A DNA stretch of 64,000 nt from Oxalobacteraceae bacterium (GTDB lineage: Bacteria; Pseudomonadota; Gammaproteobacteria; Burkholderiales; Burkholderiaceae_D), in contig JAHFQV010000001.1 in assembly GCA_023259175.1 (NCBI GenBank), positions 42,411 to 106,410 of the forward strand, in the 5' to 3' direction. Below are positions 50,422 through 59,229 of the stretch, piece after piece. Below the pieces are notes generated by a model, which saw only the letters and a program-made list of their open reading frames with translations, was not told the origin of the DNA and did not search any database. Every line of letters begins with the position of its first letter. Positions within the stretch are counted from its first letter, which is position 1. The translations under genes and the position numbers were made by a program.

Positions 50422-50700
50422 AATTTTCGGGCGCAGCGCGTTGTTGCAAATCCTCGCAATATAGACATATTGCTGCGGTTTGCGCCTAGCGCTGCATCCC
50501 GAGAATTGAATTTACGATGAATTTTCAGGCGCAGCGCCTTGTTGCAAATCCTCGCAATATAGACCTATTGCTGCGGTTTGCGCCTAGCGCTGCACGCCGA
50601 GAATTGAATTTACGATGAATTTTCGGGCGCAGCGCGTTGTTGCAAATCCTCGCAATATAGACATATTGCTGCGGTTTGCGCCTAGCGCTGCTCGTCGAGA
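50422..50700. repeat. Three tandem 98-bp palindromic repeats
   Basis: Copies begin at 50422, 50520 and 50618 (AATTTTCGGG/AATTTTCAGG); the third ends after about 83 bases. Copies differ by only a few bases. Each contains an imperfect hairpin: GCGCAGCGC, GCAAA, CGCAATAT, loop AGAC, ATATTGC, GTTTGC, GCGCTGC. Unit length is not a multiple of 3, and no open frame spans them. Confidence 0.93.
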
Positions 50701-50707
50701 CTCGTAT

Positions 50708-50729
50708 AAAACCCGCTAGAGCGGGTTTT
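50708..50729 (+). terminator. Terminator-like hairpin before the AhpD gene
   Basis: AAAACCCGC and GCGGGTTTT form a perfect 9-pair stem with a TAGA tetraloop. The U-run is four bases, part of the stem. It would end or reduce transcripts coming from ahpC. Confidence 0.65.
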
Positions 50730-50756
50730 AAAATCTTTATTTAATAGGTGAAAACT

Positions 50757-51284
50757 ATGGAATTTCTATCTTTAATTAAATCTTATGTGCCGGACTATGC
50801 AAAAGACATTCGCTTGAACGTGGATAGTACGATAGCGCGTTCGAGTTTGGATGCGTCTGATGCGGTCGGCGTGGCGTTGGCGGCGGCGTTTGCGGCTAAG
50901 AATCAGACCTTGATCAAAGCCTTTAAAGAGGCGGGTGTTCTGTCGCCGGAAGAGGTGCAGGGGGCGATGACGGCAGCGTCTTTGATGGGGATGAATAATG
51001 TCTGGTATCCTTTTGTCGAAATGGCCGATGACGAGGATTTGAAAACCCAAGGTGCGCAATTAAGGATGAATGCCTACGCGAACAATGGTGGGCTCGATAA
51101 GCGCCGTTTCGAAATGTATGCGCTGGCCGCTTCGATTATCGGAAAGTGTCATTTTTGCGTGAAGTCGCATTTTGATTTGCTCAAGAAAGAAGGTATGTCG
51201 GCGACCCAGTTACGCGATGTCGGTCGGATTGTCGCTGTGGTGAATGCTTTGGCACAGGTATTGACGGCGGAAAATATCGTTTAA
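50757..51284 (+). CDS. ahpD: AhpD-like alkylhydroperoxidase (carboxymuconolactone decarboxylase family)
   Basis: I use ATG 50757, preceded by AGGTG; the track takes a GTG three codons earlier. The 175-residue all-helical protein matches AhpD in length. The catalytic CxxC with downstream His is GKCHFCVKSH near residue 130, and a Glu-rich proton relay segment lies before it. In mycobacteria AhpD reduces AhpC using lipoyl-linked electrons from dihydrolipoamide dehydrogenase and SucB; the same is inferred here from the adjacent ahpC. The gene follows ahpC after the repeat array. Confidence 0.92.
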   Translation: MEFLSLIKSYVPDYAKDIRLNVDSTIARSSLDASDAVGVALAAAFAAKNQTLIKAFKEAGVLSPEEVQGAMTAASLMGMNNVWYPFVEMADDEDLKTQGAQLRMNAYANNGGLDKRRFEMYALAASIIGKCHFCVKSHFDLLKKEGMSATQLRDVGRIVAVVNALAQVLTAENIV

Positions 51285-51311
51285 ACTGAGCTATTGTTAA
51301 GGGAAAACGCC

Positions 51312-51893
51312 ATGGGAAAAACACGATTAGAGGCTTTTAGCGATGGTGTGATCGCGATCATCATCACCATCATGGTATTGGAACTCAAGGTCCCGCATGG
51401 CGCAGATTTTGCAACTTTGCGCCCACTTTTTCCCGTGTTTTTGAGCTATGTGTTGAGTTTTGTTTTTGTCGGTATTTACTGGAATAATCACCACCATCTT
51501 TTGCATGCGGTAGCGAAGCTAAATGGCGCAGCGCTTTGGGCTAATCTTCATCTGCTGTTTTGGTTGTCCTTAACGCCTTTCGTGACTGCATGGATGGGCG
51601 AAAATCATTTTCAGGCCTTACCGGTGGCACTGTATGGTGTCGTGCTCTTGATGTCCGGTGTGGCTTATTCAGTTCTGGTCTGGGTGTTGATGCGGCACGA
51701 GGGGAAAAATTCCACTCTCAGTAAAGCTTTGGGTAAGGATGTGAAAGGCAAATTGTCCGTGGTGATGTATGCGCTTGCGATTCCCGTGGCCTTTTTGAAC
51801 GAATGGATATCCTTAGCTGCCTACGTCGCGGTGGCGGCGATGTGGTTTATTCCCGATAGCCGAATAGAGTCACATCTACAAACGAAAGCCTGA
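51312..51893 (+). CDS. TMEM175 family (DUF1211) membrane protein
   Basis: ATG 51312, preceded by AAGGG, gives 193 residues; the track adds six from a TTG. About six helices are seen. The signature RLEAFSDGVIAIIITIMVLEL in helix 1 is the potassium-selective filter region of TMEM175-type channels, and WNNHHHLLHAV follows. Bacterial members are potassium-permeable tetrameric channels; the physiological role is unclear. The 3' end overlaps the convergent DUF817 gene by 18 bases. Confidence 0.9.
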   Translation: MGKTRLEAFSDGVIAIIITIMVLELKVPHGADFATLRPLFPVFLSYVLSFVFVGIYWNNHHHLLHAVAKLNGAALWANLHLLFWLSLTPFVTAWMGENHFQALPVALYGVVLLMSGVAYSVLVWVLMRHEGKNSTLSKALGKDVKGKLSVVMYALAIPVAFLNEWISLAAYVAVAAMWFIPDSRIESHLQTKA

Positions 51894-52736
51894 GGAAACC
51901 TTGGCTTTGAAATGTTTTAGGCGGGCGACCAATGTAAAGCTCATGATGACCAATAGTGACCATGAGCTCCATTTCCCGACATGCACCACCGACCACGCGC
52001 CCAATTGATTTGGATATTTCCAGACACCGAAAAAAGTGCCGATATTTTCGGCCAACCAAACAAAGAAGCCGATCAAAAGAAACGACATTAGTAAGGGCAT
52101 CTTACGCACGCGGTCAAGCGGGGTAAAGTGCACCATTGATCGTGCGTAAAGACCCAAAGCACAGGCGGCTAAATACCAGCGATAATCGCCAATAAAATGG
52201 TGGCTGAAAAAATTGGCGTAGATCAGGATGGCCATCAGGCTGGCCATCCAATACGGCGGATGATGCATGATTTTTAAATCGAAAAGTCGCCATGCCTGAA
52301 TGATGTAACTTCCTATCGAGGCATACATAAAACCCGAAAAAAGCGGTACGCCTAAGAGTTTGCTATAGGCGAAATCAGGATAGGCCCAAGATTTGATGCC
52401 TTGCGAAGTTTTGAATACTTCGAGCGCAAAACCAAGCAGATGAAACACAGTAATGGCCTTGAGTTCGTCGACGGTTTCCAAGTTAGACCAGACCATCCAC
52501 ACCTGTATTGCAAGCGCGATGATCAACAAACAATCGTAACGCGGAAGGCCGAAAATACCGGCACGCGGCACCGTAAAAATCGCCGCAAAAAAAAGGCCTA
52601 CGAATAAGCAAGCGCGCGCATTTTTGAGCCCGAAAAAAAGAAATTCGAGCGTGAATCTACGCAGTCCGAAAAGCGCAAACCCTGCAAAACGCGGCTGTTC
52701 TTGGCAGAGGAAACGATCAATGTTTTGTAGTGGCAT
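51876..52736 (-). CDS. DUF817 family integral membrane protein
   Basis: A 286-residue protein with about eight helices. Family-like blocks are FTLEFLFFGLKNARACLF near residue 30, FKTSQGIKSWAYPD, GVPLFSGFMYASIGSYIIQAWRLFDL and the C-terminal GTFFGVWKYPNQLGAWSVVHVGKWSSW. The conserved acidic and aromatic residues between helices hint at an enzyme or transporter, but no function is known for the family. It lies downstream of mnmA, 79 bases away, on the same strand. Confidence 0.87.
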   Translation of the reverse strand: MPLQNIDRFLCQEQPRFAGFALFGLRRFTLEFLFFGLKNARACLFVGLFFAAIFTVPRAGIFGLPRYDCLLIIALAIQVWMVWSNLETVDELKAITVFHLLGFALEVFKTSQGIKSWAYPDFAYSKLLGVPLFSGFMYASIGSYIIQAWRLFDLKIMHHPPYWMASLMAILIYANFFSHHFIGDYRWYLAACALGLYARSMVHFTPLDRVRKMPLLMSFLLIGFFVWLAENIGTFFGVWKYPNQLGAWSVVHVGKWSSWSLLVIMSFTLVARLKHFKAKVSSGFRL

Positions 52737-52815
52737 GGACCCTCAATTTCGATTCTGCACACCAGCGTTGCGTGTCTGCGCCGCCAGCGCTATCTTTTTC
52801 GCTACCGATTCCGCG

Positions 52816-53901
52816 CTAGCAAATAATCCCACCACCCAAACAAATGTCGCCATCATAGAGAACGGCAGATTGTCCCGGCGTGACCGCCCATTGTGCTTGC
52901 TCAAATTGGAGCTGGAATTGCGTATTGTCACCGCTAAATTGGCAGGCCATATCCGCCTGACGATAGCGAGTTTTGGCGGAAAGCTTGGCAAGCAGGGGAG
53001 CCTGTTCCGCGATCCAGCTCACCTGTTCTGCAGCGAGTTGGGCGCTTAATAGCCAAGGATGATCGTGACCTTGCACTACGTAGAGCGTATTGTTGACAAT
53101 ATCTTTTTTTGCGACATACCAAGCATCGCTGTTGCCGTTTTCATTTTGATGGGTTTTGATACCGCCTATACCTATGCCTTTGCGCTGACCTAGAGTATAA
53201 AAACTGAGCCCCACGTGTTGCCCGACGACTTCGCCTTCGGGCGTTTTCATGTCACCCGGTTGGAAGGATAAGTAGCGGTTCAAAAATTCGCGGAAAGGGC
53301 GCTCACCGATAAAACAAATTCCGGTCGAGTCTTTTTTCTTGGCGTTGGGAAGTTGCAATTGCTCGGCGATTTTACGCACTTCCGTTTTTTGAATTTCGCC
53401 TAGGGGAAATAAGGTATTGGCTAACTGCGCTTGATTGAGTCTATGTAAAAAATAGCTTTGATCTTTGCTGGCATCGAGCGCTTTGAGTAATTGAAATTGC
53501 CCATCGACCTCACGCACCCGTGCGTAATGTCCGGTCGCGATGTAGTCGGCACCGAGCTTCATCGCATGATCGAGAAAGGCCTTAAATTTGATTTCTGCAT
53601 TACATAGGACATCGGGATTAGGTGTGCGGCCTGCTTGGTATTCGCGTAAAAATTCGGCGAATACGCGATCCTTATATTCACTGGCGAAATTGACGGTTTC
53701 AATGTCAACTCCCACCACATCGGCGACGCTGACGGCATCAATTAAGTCTTCGCGCGTTGAGCAGTATTCGGAGTTGTCATCATCTTCCCAGTTTTTCATA
53801 AAAAGACCGATGACTTCGTAGCCTTGTTCTTTTAAAAGCCAAGCCGATACCGAAGAGTCGACCCCTCCGGACATGCCGATGACTACGCGTTTTTTGCTCA
53901 T
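52816..53901 (-). CDS. mnmA: tRNA-specific 2-thiouridylase MnmA
   Basis: ATP-dependent enzyme that puts sulfur on U34 of tRNA for Lys, Glu and Gln. The 361-residue protein has the PP-loop [15 protein letters not shown] at the N-terminus, the catalytic Cys in [12 protein letters not shown] near residue 100, and the second active Cys in [11 protein letters not shown] near residue 200. The central domain has [13 protein letters not shown] and the C-terminal beta-barrel [13 protein letters not shown]. Length is normal. The sulfur relay partners (TusA-E) are not in this window. Confidence 0.97.
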   Translation of the reverse strand: MSKKRVVIGMSGGVDSSVSAWLLKEQGYEVIGLFMKNWEDDDNSEYCSTREDLIDAVSVADVVGVDIETVNFASEYKDRVFAEFLREYQAGRTPNPDVLCNAEIKFKAFLDHAMKLGADYIATGHYARVREVDGQFQLLKALDASKDQSYFLHRLNQAQLANTLFPLGEIQKTEVRKIAEQLQLPNAKKKDSTGICFIGERPFREFLNRYLSFQPGDMKTPEGEVVGQHVGLSFYTLGQRKGIGIGGIKTHQNENGNSDAWYVAKKDIVNNTLYVVQGHDHPWLLSAQLAAEQVSWIAEQAPLLAKLSAKTRYRQADMACQFSGDNTQFQLQFEQAQWAVTPGQSAVLYDGDICLGGGIIC

Positions 53902-54136
53902 GAATGATATGTGCTGCGGAAAATGAAATAGGCCGCCATTTTACTCCCGGATTGCAAAATCGGCTAAGTCGGCTAAGACCCATCAAGCCTGTCATTTGCT
54001 AATAAAGATTCTATCTAAGGGCTTTAAAGTGTTTTCGACAAAACGCACAAGCCGCTGGTGACTATGAAAAACGATAGACGTTTATTGGGCGAAATCGCCA
54101 GCAAAGCCTTATTTCATGCGGTCAATTGCTTTTAGT

Positions 54137-54220
54137 GCATTGAAAATTTGGTGCCTAGAGTTGGGTGCGTGCGCACGCACCGTGCCATTAGTGTTGCTCC
54201 TTAGAGGCTATTTTCAATGC
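54137..54220. other. Nested inverted repeats, possible structured RNA or regulatory site
   Basis: Outer arms of 11 bases, further pairing of GCCTAGAG with CTTAGAGGC, and an inner 16-base perfect palindrome together allow a long extended stem of about 84 bases. No terminator U-run follows. Direction of transcription, if any, is not evident. Confidence 0.45.
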
Positions 54221-54362
54221 CAGCGGCTGACGTTTTTCGTGTAGTATCGTTGTCGATTATTAAAACGTTCAGTGGTCGAATTAAATTGATAATGTTTTTG
54301 AAGTGCTTAGGCTTGCAGATGATCCCTTAATCTAGAATAGGGGGTAGGCGGTCCGCACGAGT

Positions 54363-54392
54363 TACCCAATATTACCCAATATTGCCCAATTT
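54363..54392. repeat. Three 10-bp direct repeats before pntAA
   Basis: TACCCAATAT, TACCCAATAT and TGCCCAATTT follow with exact 10-bp spacing on one face of the helix, between 50 and 80 bases upstream of the pntAA start. Position and phasing suit a regulator array. Confidence 0.55.
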
Positions 54393-54441
54393 TACGATTT
54401 TTTCGCGATCACTAAGACACCATCCACCAAGGAGTAAGTTT

Positions 54442-55557
54442 ATGAGAATCGGCATTCCCGCCGAAACACGGCCGGGCGAGACCCGTGTTGCTGCGACCCC
54501 AGAAACGATCAAGAAATACCTCAGCGCCAAACATGTAGTGATCGTGCAAAGTGGTGCAGGCATTGCGTCTTCAATTCCGGATGAAGCCTACTTGGCCGTG
54601 GGTGCACAGATAGGCTCGGCCATTGACGCGTTTGCCGCCGAATTGGTGTTGAAAGTACGCGCTCCGTCAGCGTCGGAACGCGGTTTGATGAAGCCCAATA
54701 CCGTTTTGGTCGGTATGCTCAATCCTTTTGATGCGGAGAATATCGCAGCGATGGCGGCGGCAGGGATTTCGGCATTTTCGCTGGAGGCTGCACCACGCAT
54801 CACGCGCGCGCAATCACTCGATGTTTTGTCTTCGCAAGCGAATATCGCTGGCTATAAAGCGGTGATGTTGGCGGCCAATACCTATCAGCGCTTCATGCCG
54901 ATGTTAATGACCGCTGCCGGTACCGTGAAAGCGGCGCGGGTGTTGATCATGGGGGTGGGCGTGGCGGGTTTGCAAGCCATTGCTACTGCAAAACGTTTGG
55001 GTGCCGTAATTGAAGCGTCCGATGTGCGACCACCGGTCAAAGAACAAGTTGAATCTTTGGGTGCAAAATTTATCGACGTGCCTTACGAAACCGATGAAGA
55101 GCGCGAAATTGCCAAAGGCGTTGGCGGTTATGCGCGCCCGATGCCCGCGGCATGGATGGCGCGTCAGGCAGCCTTGGTGCACGAACGTGCCAAACAAGCC
55201 GACATCATCATCACCACGGCATTGATACCCGGTCGCAAAGCGCCGATTTTGATTTCGGAAGAAACGGTGAAAGCCATGAAACCTGGCTCGGTGATTGTCG
55301 ATATGGCTGTCGAGCAAGGGGGCAATTGCCCTTTGTCCGAACTCAATAAAACAGTGACAAAATACGGCGTACATATTATCGGCGAACCTAATTTGGCGAC
55401 CTTAGTGGCTGCCGATGCCTCAGCTTTGTATGCCCGAAATGTGCTCGATTTTTTAAAATTAATTATCGACAAAGATGCGCAGTTGGCGATCAATATGGAA
55501 GATGAAATCGTGGTTGCCACTTTGGTGTGTGCTGGCGGCGAGGTACTCAGAAAATAG
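54442..55557 (+). CDS. pntAA: NAD(P)(+) transhydrogenase alpha subunit, NAD-binding part (PntAA)
   Basis: I use ATG 54442, preceded by AAGGAG; the track start adds 20 residues. The 371-residue soluble dI component begins MRIGIPAETRPGETRVAATPE, as in alanine-dehydrogenase-like folds, and has the NAD site MGVGVAGLQAIATAKRLGA with VIEASDVRPPVKEQVESLGAKF. With PntAB and PntB it uses proton-motive force to make NADPH from NADH. In this genome, as in Rhodospirillum, the alpha subunit is split. Unusually, panD lies between this gene and pntAB. Confidence 0.96.
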   Translation: MRIGIPAETRPGETRVAATPETIKKYLSAKHVVIVQSGAGIASSIPDEAYLAVGAQIGSAIDAFAAELVLKVRAPSASERGLMKPNTVLVGMLNPFDAENIAAMAAAGISAFSLEAAPRITRAQSLDVLSSQANIAGYKAVMLAANTYQRFMPMLMTAAGTVKAARVLIMGVGVAGLQAIATAKRLGAVIEASDVRPPVKEQVESLGAKFIDVPYETDEEREIAKGVGGYARPMPAAWMARQAALVHERAKQADIIITTALIPGRKAPILISEETVKAMKPGSVIVDMAVEQGGNCPLSELNKTVTKYGVHIIGEPNLATLVAADASALYARNVLDFLKLIIDKDAQLAINMEDEIVVATLVCAGGEVLRK

Positions 55558-55624
55558 TTTGCAGGCGGGACAGAACTCAGGTCTGCTGACAAATTAAGAT
55601 TTAACAAATCAAGATGGAAATATC

Positions 55625-55987
55625 ATGCAAAGAAATATGCTCCGCGCCAAAATACATCGCGCCACTGTGACGCAATGTGACTTACATTACGAAGGTTCCT
55701 GCGGCATCGATCAAGATCTGCTGGATGCCGCCGACATTAAAGAACACGAGCGCATTGAACTTTACAATATCAATAATGGCGAACGATTTGCCACCTACGC
55801 CATTAAAGGCCGTCGCGGCAGCGGCGAGATTTCCTTAAACGGTGCGGCGGCACGGCGTGTGCAATTGGGTGACTTGATGATCATCTGTACTTATGCACCG
55901 ATGAGCGACGAAGAAGCAGAAAATTTTCAACCCAAAGTCGTCTTCGTCGATGGCAAAAATAAGATCACGAGTTTGAAAAAATATTGA
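55625..55987 (+). CDS. panD: Aspartate 1-decarboxylase
   Basis: Pyruvoyl enzyme that makes beta-alanine for pantothenate. The 120-residue precursor starts [29 protein letters not shown]; self-cleavage between Gly24 and Ser25 (EGSCG) creates the pyruvoyl group. [19 protein letters not shown] contains the substrate-binding Arg and Tyr. No panB or panC gene is nearby. It lies 67 bases after pntAA and 120 before pntAB on the same strand, so it probably shares the transhydrogenase transcript. Confidence 0.97.
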   Translation: MQRNMLRAKIHRATVTQCDLHYEGSCGIDQDLLDAADIKEHERIELYNINNGERFATYAIKGRRGSGEISLNGAAARRVQLGDLMIICTYAPMSDEEAENFQPKVVFVDGKNKITSLKKY

Positions 55988-56107
55988 GTACGGAATTGAT
56001 TGATTGCTTGATTGATCGCCTGATCGATAGATTGAATCATTAAGAAGCGCGTATTTTTCAAGTTCTCAGCCAAACAAAAGCACATTTTTTAAAGAAGAGA
56101 GAAGCTC

Positions 56108-56443
56108 ATGGAAGTTAGTCATACACTCACCAACCTGATTATTTTCGTGTTGGCCATTTATGTGGGCTACCACGTCGTTTGGACGGTGACACCCGCACTG
56201 CACACCCCTCTGATGGCGGTCACTAATGCGATTTCTGCGATCATTATTGTGGGCGCAATGTTGGCCGCAGGCTTAACTGAAGGCGTGTTGGCGCAAGTGA
56301 TGGGAACGGCTGCCGTTGCTTTGGCGGCAGTCAATGTCTTTGGTGGATTTTTGGTGACCCAAAGGATGTTGGAAATGTTCAAGAAAAAAGAGCACCCCAA
56401 AAAAATATCGACTGAGTCTAGCAATAAAGGGGCGCAATCATGA
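56108..56443 (+). CDS. pntAB: NAD(P) transhydrogenase alpha subunit, membrane part (PntAB)
   Basis: The small membrane component (111 residues) of the split alpha subunit. It has three helices ([58 protein letters not shown]) and the conserved [19 protein letters not shown] segment that lines the proton path. The C-terminus is charged. ATGA overlap with pntB couples their translation. Confidence 0.95.
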   Translation: MEVSHTLTNLIIFVLAIYVGYHVVWTVTPALHTPLMAVTNAISAIIIVGAMLAAGLTEGVLAQVMGTAAVALAAVNVFGGFLVTQRMLEMFKKKEHPKKISTESSNKGAQS

Positions 56444-57885
56444 GTATGAATCTCGTCACGATGTTGTATTTGATCGCATCGGTTTGTTTTATTCAGGCCT
56501 TGAAAGGTTTGTCACATCCATCGACCGCAAGGCGCGGTAACGCTTTTGGTATGGCGGGGATGGCATTAGCCGCATTGACGACCGTTGCGCTCATCGTGAA
56601 ACTCAAGAACGAAGCCTTGGGCGCGCATTTGGGCTATGGTTTGGTCGCGCTCGGTGTGATCGTCGGTGGCGGCATTGGCGCGACTTTAGCTAAGCGCGTT
56701 GAAATGACCAAGATGCCAGAACTTGTCGCAGCGATGCACTCCTTAATTGGTTTGGCGGCGGTATGTATTGCGGTCGCCGTAGTTTCGGAACCGTGGATTT
56801 TTAATATTACCTTGCGCGATTCTGCGATTCCATTTGGTAATCGTATCGAATTATTTATCGGTACCTTCGTCGGCGCGATTACTTTTTCTGGCTCGGTGAT
56901 TGCCTTTGGTAAGCTCTCGGGGAAATACAAATTTCGCTTGTTCCAAGGAGCGCCAGTCAGTTTCGCTGGCCAGCATTTGCTTAATTTAATTTTGGCAGTT
57001 GCAATGGTCGGTCTAGGTTTGGTGTTTTGTTTTGATACTGGTCTGACACCTGCGTGGACAGCTTTCGTACTCATGACCGTCATCGCATTTGTGCTCGGTG
57101 TTTTGATCATTATTCCAATTGGTGGTGCCGACATGCCCGTGGTCGTATCGATGCTCAATAGCTACTCGGGTTGGGCGGCGGCTGGGATCGGTTTTTCGCT
57201 CAATAATTCGATGCTGATTATCGCTGGTTCCCTCGTTGGCTCGTCAGGCGCGATTTTGTCCTACATCATGTGCAAGGCCATGAATCGTTCTTTCTTTAAC
57301 GTTATTCTCGGCGGTTTTGGCGGCGCACCTGCCGAAGTTGCTGACGATCGCGGTGTCAAGCGCACATTCAAATCCGGCTCGGCCGATGACGTGGCTTTTT
57401 TGCTGGGCAATGCAGAAACCGTGATTATCGTTCCAGGCTATGGTTTGGCGGTCGCGCGTGCTCAGCATGCGTTGAAAGAATTGACCGAAAAATTAACCCA
57501 CAAAGGCATCACGGTGAAGTATGCCATTCATCCGGTTGCAGGTCGTATGCCAGGTCATATGAACGTTTTGCTTGCGGAAGCGGAAGTGCCTTACGAGCAG
57601 GTCTTCGAAATGGAAGACATCAACAGTGAATTTGGTCAGGCCGATGTAGTCTTAGTGCTCGGTGCCAACGATGTCGTCAACCCAGCTGCCAAAGATCCAA
57701 AATCAGCGATTGCAGGCATGCCGATTTTAGAAGCTTACAAAGCAAAAACCATCATCGTCAATAAGCGCTCAATGGCATCAGGCTATGCTGGCCTAGACAA
57801 TGAATTGTTCTACATGGACAAAACCATGATGGTCTTCGGCGACGCGAAGAAAGTAATTGAAGATATGGTGAAAGCGGTAGAATAA
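56440..57885 (+). CDS. pntB: NAD(P)(+) transhydrogenase subunit beta
   Basis: The beta subunit (481 residues): about nine membrane helices followed by the NADP-binding domain III. Membrane blocks include [13 protein letters not shown] and [24 protein letters not shown]; the NADP site is [18 protein letters not shown] with [19 protein letters not shown] and [12 protein letters not shown]. With PntAA and PntAB it forms the proton-translocating transhydrogenase that supplies NADPH. A strong terminator follows 20 bases after the stop. Confidence 0.97.
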   Translation: MSMNLVTMLYLIASVCFIQALKGLSHPSTARRGNAFGMAGMALAALTTVALIVKLKNEALGAHLGYGLVALGVIVGGGIGATLAKRVEMTKMPELVAAMHSLIGLAAVCIAVAVVSEPWIFNITLRDSAIPFGNRIELFIGTFVGAITFSGSVIAFGKLSGKYKFRLFQGAPVSFAGQHLLNLILAVAMVGLGLVFCFDTGLTPAWTAFVLMTVIAFVLGVLIIIPIGGADMPVVVSMLNSYSGWAAAGIGFSLNNSMLIIAGSLVGSSGAILSYIMCKAMNRSFFNVILGGFGGAPAEVADDRGVKRTFKSGSADDVAFLLGNAETVIIVPGYGLAVARAQHALKELTEKLTHKGITVKYAIHPVAGRMPGHMNVLLAEAEVPYEQVFEMEDINSEFGQADVVLVLGANDVVNPAAKDPKSAIAGMPILEAYKAKTIIVNKRSMASGYAGLDNELFYMDKTMMVFGDAKKVIEDMVKAVE

Positions 57886-57905
57886 ATTTCCGCAAATCCT
57901 TGAAT

Positions 57906-57933
57906 AAAAAAGGGGGCTCTTGCCCCTTTTTTT
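57906..57933. terminator. Bidirectional terminator after pntB
   Basis: GGGGC-TCTT-GCCCC is extended by an A-run upstream and TTTTTTT downstream. It serves pntB on the plus strand and the fatty acid hydroxylase gene on the minus strand, whose stop it touches. Confidence 0.9.
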
Positions 57934-58672
57934 ATGGGTCGTCACATTGAACATCTTTACCCAACAACATTTCGTAAACCCGTAGGTGGGCATCATCGCT
58001 GAATCCACAAATTTTCGGCGCGGTCACGGGGTTTTCCCAAGTGCCAAATAATAGATCCCATAAAGGCAAACCATAATTATTCTGATGTAGTCCGGTCTCA
58101 TGATGGATACGGTGCATTTCGGGACGTTGTACAAAGTAAGCTAAGATGTAAGGGGAAGTTGAGTCTGAATGGATGTAGAAGTTAAAGGCGCTGACCCAAA
58201 CCAGACCCCACGCAGCAGCATAGGCATCTAAGCCTAGGATGAGGTAGGCGCTGACGCAGGAAATTAAACTCGCCATCGCAGCATCGAAGGGGTGTGCGTA
58301 AAACGCGGTCAATGCTTCAATGCGCGGGGGGCTATGATGGAGTTGATGAAATATGCGCCATAGCCAATTTGAATAATGCATGGCGCGATGCCACCAATAC
58401 GCAATAAAACTCGCTAGAAAAAAACTGCAGACACCGCCCAAGGCGGGATGAGCTTGTACGAAAACTGGCATGCGCAATAAGCTGTGGCCGCTTATCCATT
58501 GTTGAAAAATGAAGCCTACCCCTAAGGCGAAAATTAATTGCAAGCCATTGATAGCGCTTGCTAACAATTGCCAACGTCGGTCACAGTGCGCTTTAGAAGC
58601 GGGGGCAATGACTTCTCGCGTAAAAATAATGATGAAGATGATGAGGATCGCGAAGAGAAGACCGATCGTCAT
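57932..58672 (-). CDS. Sterol desaturase / fatty acid hydroxylase family protein
   Basis: A 246-residue membrane di-iron enzyme. The histidine clusters are HRAMHYSNWLWRIFHQLHHS (HxxxH and HxxHH), HPFDAAM and EMHRIHHET. About four helices anchor it in the membrane. Family members hydroxylate or desaturate fatty acids, sterols or carotenoids; the substrate here is unknown. It is the last gene of an operon with rppH and the CNP1-like gene, 10 bases after the latter. Confidence 0.9.
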   Translation of the reverse strand: MTIGLLFAILIIFIIIFTREVIAPASKAHCDRRWQLLASAINGLQLIFALGVGFIFQQWISGHSLLRMPVFVQAHPALGGVCSFFLASFIAYWWHRAMHYSNWLWRIFHQLHHSPPRIEALTAFYAHPFDAAMASLISCVSAYLILGLDAYAAAWGLVWVSAFNFYIHSDSTSPYILAYFVQRPEMHRIHHETGLHQNNYGLPLWDLLFGTWENPVTAPKICGFSDDAHLRVYEMLLGKDVQCDDP

Positions 58673-58682
58673 GAATTCAAAC

Positions 58683-59228
58683 CTAAAAAGCGCGCAAAGG
58701 CTGATTTGAACGTATGCGTTGCAGTATCCGTTCGATGTCGCCTGAAACGCTTAGACCCTCACAAACGAACTCTTGAGCTAGGCTGGCGTGTTGTCGATTG
58801 ACGCCGCTATTGCTGATACCACTCCATTCGGCATTGCGCGACGGTGACCAGGAGCCGTCGGTGCGTCCGAAGGCGTAGATTTTCTTTTCGTAGCTGTCGC
58901 AGCGCAGCCCTTCGTAGCTGATATTTTTCGCGCCAGATTGGCTAGTTGAAATCAGCGTATAGCGAAAACTGCCATCCTTTGCGATAGTGAGCGATTGGGT
59001 GTCAATGAAGAATTTTTGCTGTGCGCTTTTGTAGAAGGCGAGGTAATTTTCCTGTGCTGGGGCGGCGGGTAGTTGCAAAGGACTTTCCAGCCAGACTTTG
59101 GCCGGGGTCTCAGGTTCTTGTGTGGGCGCTTGCATGAGCGCTTGTGCCAGCGCAGAAAATCCGGTCAGTGTGCCGATCAAACTGAGGCGGATGAAGACAT
59201 GGAATAAGTGCTGGGCGCGGGTATGCAT
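58683..59228 (-). CDS. CNP1-like family secreted protein
   Basis: A 181-residue protein with a signal peptide (IRLSLIGTLTGFSALAQAL). The rest matches the CNP1-like family, named after a cryptic neisserial protein: LAFYKSAQQKFFIDTQSLTIAKDGSFRYTL, GAKNISYEGLRCDSYEKKIYAFGRTDGSW and the second Cys in QEFVCEG. The two Cys may form a disulfide. Function is unknown. It starts 1 base after the rppH stop, so the two are likely co-translated. Confidence 0.88.
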   Translation of the reverse strand: MHTRAQHLFHVFIRLSLIGTLTGFSALAQALMQAPTQEPETPAKVWLESPLQLPAAPAQENYLAFYKSAQQKFFIDTQSLTIAKDGSFRYTLISTSQSGAKNISYEGLRCDSYEKKIYAFGRTDGSWSPSRNAEWSGISNSGVNRQHASLAQEFVCEGLSVSGDIERILQRIRSNQPLRAF

Positions 59229-59229
59229 G

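Larger units (their letters stand above)
50418..50756. other. Spacer between ahpC and ahpD filled by repeats and a terminator
   Basis: The 339-base gap is almost wholly made of three 98-bp repeat copies (50422-50700) followed by a terminator-like hairpin (50708-50729) and the ribosome binding site of the AhpD-like gene. No protein-coding sequence is seen. Confidence 0.75.
53902..54441. promoter_or_regulatory. Divergent spacer between mnmA and pntAA with a large hairpin region
   Basis: This 540-base spacer has no open frame of interest. GCATTGAAAAT (54137-54147) and ATTTTCAATGC (54210-54220) form perfect 11-base arms. Inside them is a perfect 16-base palindrome, GTGCGTGCGCACGCAC (54165-54180). 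Three 10-bp repeats with ACCCAATATT/GCCCAATTTT lie at 54363-54392, about 50 bases before pntAA. Confidence 0.55.

Noticed and set aside
50422-50700. CRISPR array
   Set aside because: The three 98-bp units are directly adjacent with no unique spacers, and no cas gene is in the window.
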